Assembly (NCBI RefSeq): GCF_000021925.1
Contig: NC_011830.1
Span: 2,132,501 to 2,196,500 of the forward strand
Source: Desulfitobacterium hafniense DCB-2
GTDB taxonomy: Bacteria > Bacillota > Desulfitobacteriia > Desulfitobacteriales > Desulfitobacteriaceae
Reading direction: 5' to 3'
Length of the DNA: 64,000 nucleotides
This document shows positions 59,136 through 64,000 of the stretch, one piece after another. Each line of letters starts with the position of its first letter. Positions within the stretch are counted from its first letter, which is position 1. The position numbers were made by a program, and so were the translations under genes. The notes beneath the pieces were generated by a model, which was given only the letters and a program-made list of their open reading frames with translations, did not search any database and had not been told where the DNA came from.

Positions 59136-61265
59136 ATGGAGTCTTCATTGCAGGAACTCGTTCAGGTTTTTCGCAATGAGAAAGGGTTTAACACTTTGTT
59201 TTCTCTTTTTCGGGAAAAGTATCGAAGTTATGGAAGAATTAGTAAGGGAACCAAAGTCATCATTACTAATCCATCAGTACATGAATTGCAAACGTTAGCA
59301 GGTTTTTTTGGTGAAGCTTATAAGGGTAATAATGCAATCATGGTCACTGCAGCAAAATTTGAGAGAGCTATTATGAAATCAAAATACAAAGAACTTTTTC
59401 AAGGCCATGATGTGAATGATCTGCTGCAACTGTATTTTGGGGGCTATTTAACATCCAAAGGCGAAGATAGATGTAATTTTGATCGGAAGAAAGAGCAGTT
59501 CTTTCAGTTGTTTTTGAGTCAATCTAAATCAGGAAGTTTTTTCTATAACTTTATTTCGTTTATAACGCATTATAAAAATGCACCATTTATTCATTTAATG
59601 TATAAGAAGGATTCAGATGTACTTAGACAGTTGCTTTTACTTATTAATAAACTGTTTGATCAGTTGCCTTTAAATAGTGATGTCTTTTTACCTATGCTAT
59701 CTTATAAACTTACAGATAACTTTCATGCTTTAGCTCCTAAATCGGATAGCGGTAGGATGATATTATTTGCATTACAAGTTTTAAATCATTTGGATAATGG
59801 AGCAGATATCATTTCGAAACCAGATGAAGACCAGATTACAGATATTTTGCAGGGGTACCATATCAGGTTCTGTCCAGATTCTAACAAATTGGCTCATCGC
59901 CTGTGGATATCAGAAAGCACTAATAATGGAGATTATAGATATCAATTAATTCCGTTGATCAAGATTGGTACAGGTGGTTTTGCAGAAGTATACATGGTTT
60001 TTGACCCGATTGCAAAAAAGGAAATGGCTTGTAAAGTGCTTTATGAAAAAGCGGTTTTTTTACAATGGTATGGCAAAGAAGGGGAGGATTATTTACAGCG
60101 GTTTAAAAGAGAAGTTAAACTTTTACGTGAAAAGATATCTCATCAAAATATTATAGAAATTGACAAAATGCAGCTGGAGCATGATCCCGCTTTTTTCACA
60201 ATGCCGTTAGCGGAAACTTCTTTAGAGAAATGGTTAGAGCTAAACCCATCCCTATCAGAAGAAACAAAGCTAAGCATATTTAAGGACATATTAAATGGTG
60301 TGTTTTATCTTCATGATTATAAAATCAGTCATCGTGATTTAGCGCCTCACAATATTTTGTTATTTCCCCAAAGTGATGAGACTAGACTGGCGAAGGTTGC
60401 CGATTTTGGATTGGCCAAAGACCATCGATCACTTTCTTCAATAACAAGACATTCCAATATGTCATATGGTAGAGGCGCATTTACCGCACCAGAGCAAAGG
60501 AAAAGCTTGAAAAACGCTGATTTTCTGTCGGATGTTTATTCACTGGGGGCATTGCTTTTTTACATATATAGTGGAAAATCGCCAGAGCAAAGATTCACAT
60601 CATTTATTAGGTATCAGCACATTGTTGGGAAAGCAATGGAGGAGGAGCGTTCCAAGAGGTATCAAAGCGTTCAGGAATTAATGGACGATATTGATCAGAC
60701 TATTTATAATTCAGCTCAAAATAGTTATTCATTTAATAGCTTACTAACTTATGAGTTTAGGAATGTTTGCGGGGATGTGGATCATGTTTTAAAATGTCTT
60801 CCTACAGTTAATGTGGAAAGCCCAAGTCAAGTTTGTGGTAAATTTGTTAGACCTTTTATAGCTATTCCGACTGAGGTACTGACGGAATGTGCAAAAAACG
60901 AAACTGTCATGATTCCTTTTCTACATATTGCAAAAGAAAATATTTCTAGAGCGAAAGATTGTAGTGAAGCGGAGTGGAATCATGTTTCATTGCGGTTTAA
61001 TGGAATTTATGAAGGGACAGAAAAACTTGGACTAAAAATGTACTCATTGAATCTAATATTAATTACTGCACTCGAAAAGAAGAACCTTTTAGCTCAAACT
61101 ATACTTGTGAGCATTCTAGGCTCATTGGAGAGTCAGGGGAGACTTTCTCAACAAATAGCACACATGATTGAGAAAGAATTTCCTGTGTATCATGAATTAT
61201 TAATTAGCCTTTTGCAAGAAACTAATTATCCACTCGATATACGCGATGCTTTAAATGACTATTAA
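59136..61265 (+). CDS. JetD N-terminal domain fused to a Ser/Thr protein kinase
   Basis: A 709-residue protein in the place of JetD. Residues about 15-215 (LFREKYRSYGRISKGTKVIITN, LAGFFGEAYKGNNAIMVTAAKFERAIMKS, LLQLYFGGYLTSKGE, FIHLMYKKDSDVLRQLL, LPMLSYKLTDNFHALAPKSDSGRMILFALQVL) look like the N-terminal domain of TIGR02679 (JetD of type II Wadjet). The Toprim nuclease domain is absent. Instead residues 271-530 are a complete Hanks-type kinase: IGTGGFAEV (277-285), Lys300, Glu326, HRD 399-401 with Asn406, DFG 423-425, APE 451-453. Residues 540-709 are helical and unknown. GAGGAAG at 59120-59126 serves the ATG. The gene is the most AT-rich of the operon. The kinase should be active; its target, perhaps JetABC or a host factor, is unknown. 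Confidence 0.8.
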   Translation: MESSLQELVQVFRNEKGFNTLFSLFREKYRSYGRISKGTKVIITNPSVHELQTLAGFFGEAYKGNNAIMVTAAKFERAIMKSKYKELFQGHDVNDLLQLYFGGYLTSKGEDRCNFDRKKEQFFQLFLSQSKSGSFFYNFISFITHYKNAPFIHLMYKKDSDVLRQLLLLINKLFDQLPLNSDVFLPMLSYKLTDNFHALAPKSDSGRMILFALQVLNHLDNGADIISKPDEDQITDILQGYHIRFCPDSNKLAHRLWISESTNNGDYRYQLIPLIKIGTGGFAEVYMVFDPIAKKEMACKVLYEKAVFLQWYGKEGEDYLQRFKREVKLLREKISHQNIIEIDKMQLEHDPAFFTMPLAETSLEKWLELNPSLSEETKLSIFKDILNGVFYLHDYKISHRDLAPHNILLFPQSDETRLAKVADFGLAKDHRSLSSITRHSNMSYGRGAFTAPEQRKSLKNADFLSDVYSLGALLFYIYSGKSPEQRFTSFIRYQHIVGKAMEEERSKRYQSVQELMDDIDQTIYNSAQNSYSFNSLLTYEFRNVCGDVDHVLKCLPTVNVESPSQVCGKFVRPFIAIPTEVLTECAKNETVMIPFLHIAKENISRAKDCSEAEWNHVSLRFNGIYEGTEKLGLKMYSLNLILITALEKKNLLAQTILVSILGSLESQGRLSQQIAHMIEKEFPVYHELLISLLQETNYPLDIRDALNDY

Positions 61266-61291
61266 AAAGGTTAATTTGTTATCTGAGATAT

Positions 61292-61338
61292 ACAGAACGC
61301 CTTAAACAGAGCAAAATCCTCTGTTCAAGGCGTTCTGT
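61292..61338 (+). terminator. Large hairpin ending the Wadjet-kinase operon
   Basis: CAGAACGCCTTAAACAGAG (61293-61311) pairs with CTCTGTTCAAGGCGTTCTG (61319-61337) with one mismatch around a short loop. No T run follows on the plus strand. Confidence 0.65.
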
Positions 61339-61450
61339 GAATATCACGGTACCAGAGACTGGATTCATTCTACAATTATAATTAATAATTGAGCTTTATT
61401 ACGTTTGACTCAGCCAGATTATAGGCAAAAAACGAAATCAGCAAATAGAG

Positions 61451-61481
61451 TCTTGACAAAACAGTCAAGAATGGTGAAAAT
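61451..61481 (+). promoter_or_regulatory. Promoter with dyad before the hydrogenase gene
   Basis: TCTTGAC and GTCAAGA (61451-61457 and 61464-61470) flank AAAACA. TTGACA (61453-61458) is the -35 box and GAAAAT (61476-61481) a weak -10, 17 bases apart. The dyad on the -35 box suggests repression or activation by a dimer; it is not the Rex consensus. Confidence 0.5.
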
Positions 61482-61545
61482 TATTTCAATCACAAATAAT
61501 GCAAAGAGACAGGGAAAGGGCACATCAAGAAAGGAGAAGCAAGCG

Positions 61546-64000
61546 ATGAAAGAAGTAACGAAGCAGCAACGAATCAGGGTAACTGTCAATGGACGACAGA
61601 TGGAAGTCTATGGTGATCTGACGATTCTTCAGGCTTTGCTTCAGGAGGATATCCATATCCCCCATTTATGTTACGATATCCGACTGGAGCGTTCTAACGG
61701 CAACTGCGGGCTATGTGTGGTGGAGTTGGGAGAAGGCAGCGAACAACAGGATGTGAAAGCCTGCCATACTCCGATTCAGGAAGGTATGATCATTCATACC
61801 AACAGTCCGAGGCTGGAGCATTACCGCAAAATTCGTCTGGAGCAGATTCTGGCGGATCATAATGCCGACTGTGTGGCACCCTGCGTCATGACCTGCCCGG
61901 CCAATATCGATATCCAGTCTTACCTGAGCCATGCCGGCAACGGCAATTTTGAGACGGCGATTAAGGTCATTAAGGAGCGCAACCCTTTTCCCATCGTTTG
62001 CGGAAGAGTCTGCCCTCATTCCTGTGAGGCCCAATGCCGCCGGAATTTAATCGATGAGCCGGTGGCCATCAATCATGTCAAACGATTTATTGCCGACTGG
62101 GATATTGCCCATGAACAACCCTGGGCCCCTCGTAAAAAAGCGGCTACCGGCAAAAAAATTGCCGTGGTGGGCGCCGGTTCCTCCGGGCTGAGCGCTGCTT
62201 ATTACAGCGCCATTCAGGGACATGATGTCACAGTATTCGAACGCCATCCCCGGGCCGGGGGCATGATGCGTTACGGAATTCCGGAATATCGCCTCCCCAA
62301 GGAGACTCTGGATCGGGAGATCGGGCTGATTGCCGATCTGGGCGTCAAAATCATGACCAACAAAGCCCTGGGCACTCATATCCGGTTGGAGGATCTGCAT
62401 CAGGACTTTGATGCAGTCTATCTGGCCATTGGTTCCTGGCGGGCAACACCCCTGCAGATCGAAGGAGATAATCTGGAAGGAGTCTGGCTGGGCATCAACT
62501 TCCTGGAGCAGGTGACGAAAGGAGCGGATATTAAGCTGGGTGAGCATGTGGTCGTCATCGGCGGCGGCAATACGGCCATCGACTGCGCCCGGACCGCGCT
62601 GCGCAAAGGGGCGGGCTCCGTCAAACTGGTCTATCGCCGGACCCGGGAAGAAATGCCTGCGGAATCCTATGAAGTGGAGGAAGCAATTCACGAGGGGGTT
62701 GAAATGTACTTTTTAACCGCCCCCCATAAGATCGTCGCCGAAGGCGGGCGCAAGCTGCTTCATTGTATCAAGATGACCCTTGGGGAGCCGGACCGTTCCG
62801 GCCGGCGCCGGCCCATTCCCATCGAAGGCAGCGAGACGGCCTTTGAAGCGGATACGATTATCGGGGCCATCGGTCAAAGCACCAATACCCAGTTCTTATA
62901 TCATGACCTTCCTGTCAAACTGAATAAGTGGGGAGATATCGAAATCAACGGCAAGACCATGCAGACTTCCGAGATGAATATCTTTGCCGGCGGCGACTGT
63001 GTCACAGGTCCGGCTACAGTCATTCAGGCCGTGGCGGCCGGACGTCATGCGGCGGAGGCCATGGACAGCTTTTTGATGAAAGGCTATGTCAAGGAGCAGC
63101 CTATGGATTACAGCTGCAGCCGTGGGTCCCTGGAAGATCTGCCTCAGTGGGAATTCGAGAAGATTCCGCGGCTGAAACGGGCCCCCATGCCGGCCCTGCC
63201 ACCGGCGGAACGACGGGATAATTTCCGGGAAGTGGAGACAGGGCTCAGTGAAGAGACAGCAAGAGCGGAAGCCCGGCGCTGCTTAAAATGCGGCTGCTAT
63301 GAGCGTTATGACTGTGACTTGCGCCAGGAAGCCAGCCTGCACCATGTTGAGTTTAAGAAGCCGGTCCATGAACGTCCTTATATCCCCATCGTCGAGGATC
63401 ATTCCATCATCATCCGCGACCACAATAAATGCATCTCCTGCGGCCGCTGCATTGCCGCCTGCGCAGAAGTGGAAGGTCCCGATATTTTGAGCTTCTATAT
63501 GAAGCATGGCCGTCAGCTGGTGGGGACGAAGAGCGGACTGCCCCTGGATCAGACCGACTGCGTCAGCTGCGGTCAGTGTGTGAATGCCTGTCCTTGCGGC
63601 GCTTTGGATTACCGCAGTGAAATCGGCAGGGTATTCAGAGCCATCAATGATCCGGGCAAAACGACCGTAGCGTTTGTGGCTCCGGCAGTGCGCAGTGTGG
63701 TCTCTTCCCAGTATGGGGTTTCCTATCAGGAGGCTTCCCGGTTTATTGCCGGACTTCTGAAAAAGATCGGCTTTGATAAAGTTTTTGATTTTACCTTTGC
63801 GGCGGATTTGACCATTGTGGAAGAAACCACAGAATTTTTAACCCGCCTGCAAAGCCATAAGCCGATCCCCCAGTTCACCTCCTGTTGTCCGGGCTGGGTC
63901 AATTTCGTGGAGCGCCGCTATCCGGAAATCATTCCCTATCTCTCCAGCTGCAAATCCCCCCAGATGATGATGGGAGCTACGGTGAAAAATCACTTTACGG
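61546..64000 (+). CDS. GltD-fused [FeFe]-hydrogenase (partial, runs off the window)
   Basis: The frame is open for 818 codons to the window end. Parts in order: a [2Fe-2S] domain (HLCYDIRLERSNGNCGLCVVEL, later KACHTP), a GltD-like oxidoreductase with Cys-rich head (CVAPCVMTCPANIDIQSY, VCGRVCPHSCEAQC), FAD site VVGAGSSGLSAAYYSA and NAD(P) site VIGGGNTAIDCARTA, then two ferredoxin clusters (CISCGRCIAAC, CVSCGQCVNAC), and the start of the H-cluster domain with TSCCPGW, the first [FeFe]-hydrogenase motif. Such fusions couple NAD(P)H and ferredoxin to hydrogen. The remaining H-cluster motifs lie outside the window, so an iron-only hydrogenase-like sensor is not excluded. AAGGAG before 61546 sets the start. 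Confidence 0.85.
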   Translation, partial: MKEVTKQQRIRVTVNGRQMEVYGDLTILQALLQEDIHIPHLCYDIRLERSNGNCGLCVVELGEGSEQQDVKACHTPIQEGMIIHTNSPRLEHYRKIRLEQILADHNADCVAPCVMTCPANIDIQSYLSHAGNGNFETAIKVIKERNPFPIVCGRVCPHSCEAQCRRNLIDEPVAINHVKRFIADWDIAHEQPWAPRKKAATGKKIAVVGAGSSGLSAAYYSAIQGHDVTVFERHPRAGGMMRYGIPEYRLPKETLDREIGLIADLGVKIMTNKALGTHIRLEDLHQDFDAVYLAIGSWRATPLQIEGDNLEGVWLGINFLEQVTKGADIKLGEHVVVIGGGNTAIDCARTALRKGAGSVKLVYRRTREEMPAESYEVEEAIHEGVEMYFLTAPHKIVAEGGRKLLHCIKMTLGEPDRSGRRRPIPIEGSETAFEADTIIGAIGQSTNTQFLYHDLPVKLNKWGDIEINGKTMQTSEMNIFAGGDCVTGPATVIQAVAAGRHAAEAMDSFLMKGYVKEQPMDYSCSRGSLEDLPQWEFEKIPRLKRAPMPALPPAERRDNFREVETGLSEETARAEARRCLKCGCYERYDCDLRQEASLHHVEFKKPVHERPYIPIVEDHSIIIRDHNKCISCGRCIAACAEVEGPDILSFYMKHGRQLVGTKSGLPLDQTDCVSCGQCVNACPCGALDYRSEIGRVFRAINDPGKTTVAFVAPAVRSVVSSQYGVSYQEASRFIAGLLKKIGFDKVFDFTFAADLTIVEETTEFLTRLQSHKPIPQFTSCCPGWVNFVERRYPEIIPYLSSCKSPQMMMGATVKNHFT

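Noticed and set aside
59136..61265. The kinase gene taken as a normal JetD
   Set aside because: The C-terminal half shows kinase motifs (HRD, DFG, APE), and no Toprim motifs could be found anywhere in the protein.
61451..61470. Dyad before the hydrogenase gene, considered as a Rex site
   Set aside because: TCTTGAC-AAAACA-GTCAAGA does not fit the Rex consensus TTGTGAAN4TTCACAA.

Overview
The window reads as chromosome of an anaerobic, spore-forming Firmicute of the Desulfitobacterium type. This is inferred from Tat-exported flavoproteins of the fumarate-reductase type, Mrp/MinD iron-sulphur ATPases, CcdA, a GltD-fused [FeFe]-hydrogenase, a Spo0A-C-like protein and strong GGAGG ribosome sites; no rRNA or marker gene fixes the species. 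No tRNA, rRNA or CRISPR array was seen.

Layout. 1-1.9 kb: tail of a DapA-family aldolase, an FAH-family hydrolase and a 2-hydroxyacid dehydrogenase. 2.0-5.8 kb: a Fe-S/cofactor cluster (DUF134 regulator, two NifX-like proteins, two ferredoxin-MinD ATPases, Mrp) behind a promoter bracketed by two identical palindromes. 5.8-9.8 kb: a stand-alone DnaA-domain-I protein, decayed FAH and Rpn-type gene fragments, a PstS-like lipoprotein and a NusG-II protein. 10-18 kb: two Tat flavoproteins (the first with two frameshifts), a HemN-like protein that has lost two of its three radical-SAM cysteines, a LytTR/GHKL two-component pair (kinase frameshifted) and CcdA. 18-29.8 kb: regulators, transglutaminase, a TetR-controlled ABC-2 exporter, DUF3800 and SWIM proteins, a CmpB/HD pair sharing an operator with a second TetR gene, and an HTH-Uma2 fusion. 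29.8-33 kb: a chemotaxis-receptor gene broken by a frameshift and by a complete IS200/IS605 element (tnpA, tnpB, probable omega RNA). 33-39 kb: a heterodimeric ABC exporter with a double-length HlyD-type adaptor and a MarR gene. 39-46.6 kb: small accessory genes, a structured RNA candidate, a RelB/YoeB pair, an orphan HicB, and a family of palindromic repeats.

46.7-61.3 kb is a defence island. It opens with a 1150-residue nuclease-STAND ATPase (Avs-like), followed by an IS4-family element and then an AT-rich operon, jetA-jetB-jetC, of a type II Wadjet (SMC/MukBEF-like) system. The place of the nuclease subunit JetD is taken by a 709-residue protein that appears to keep the N-terminal JetD domain but carries an intact Ser/Thr protein kinase and an unknown helical tail instead of the Toprim nuclease. 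This JetD-kinase chimera is the best candidate for an undescribed system in the window. From 61.5 kb to the end is the start of a large GltD-[FeFe]-hydrogenase fusion.

Four single-base frameshifts in homopolymers or short runs (about 10.7, 11.35, 16.78 and 30.03 kb) mean that the genes concerned are either decaying or affected by sequence errors.
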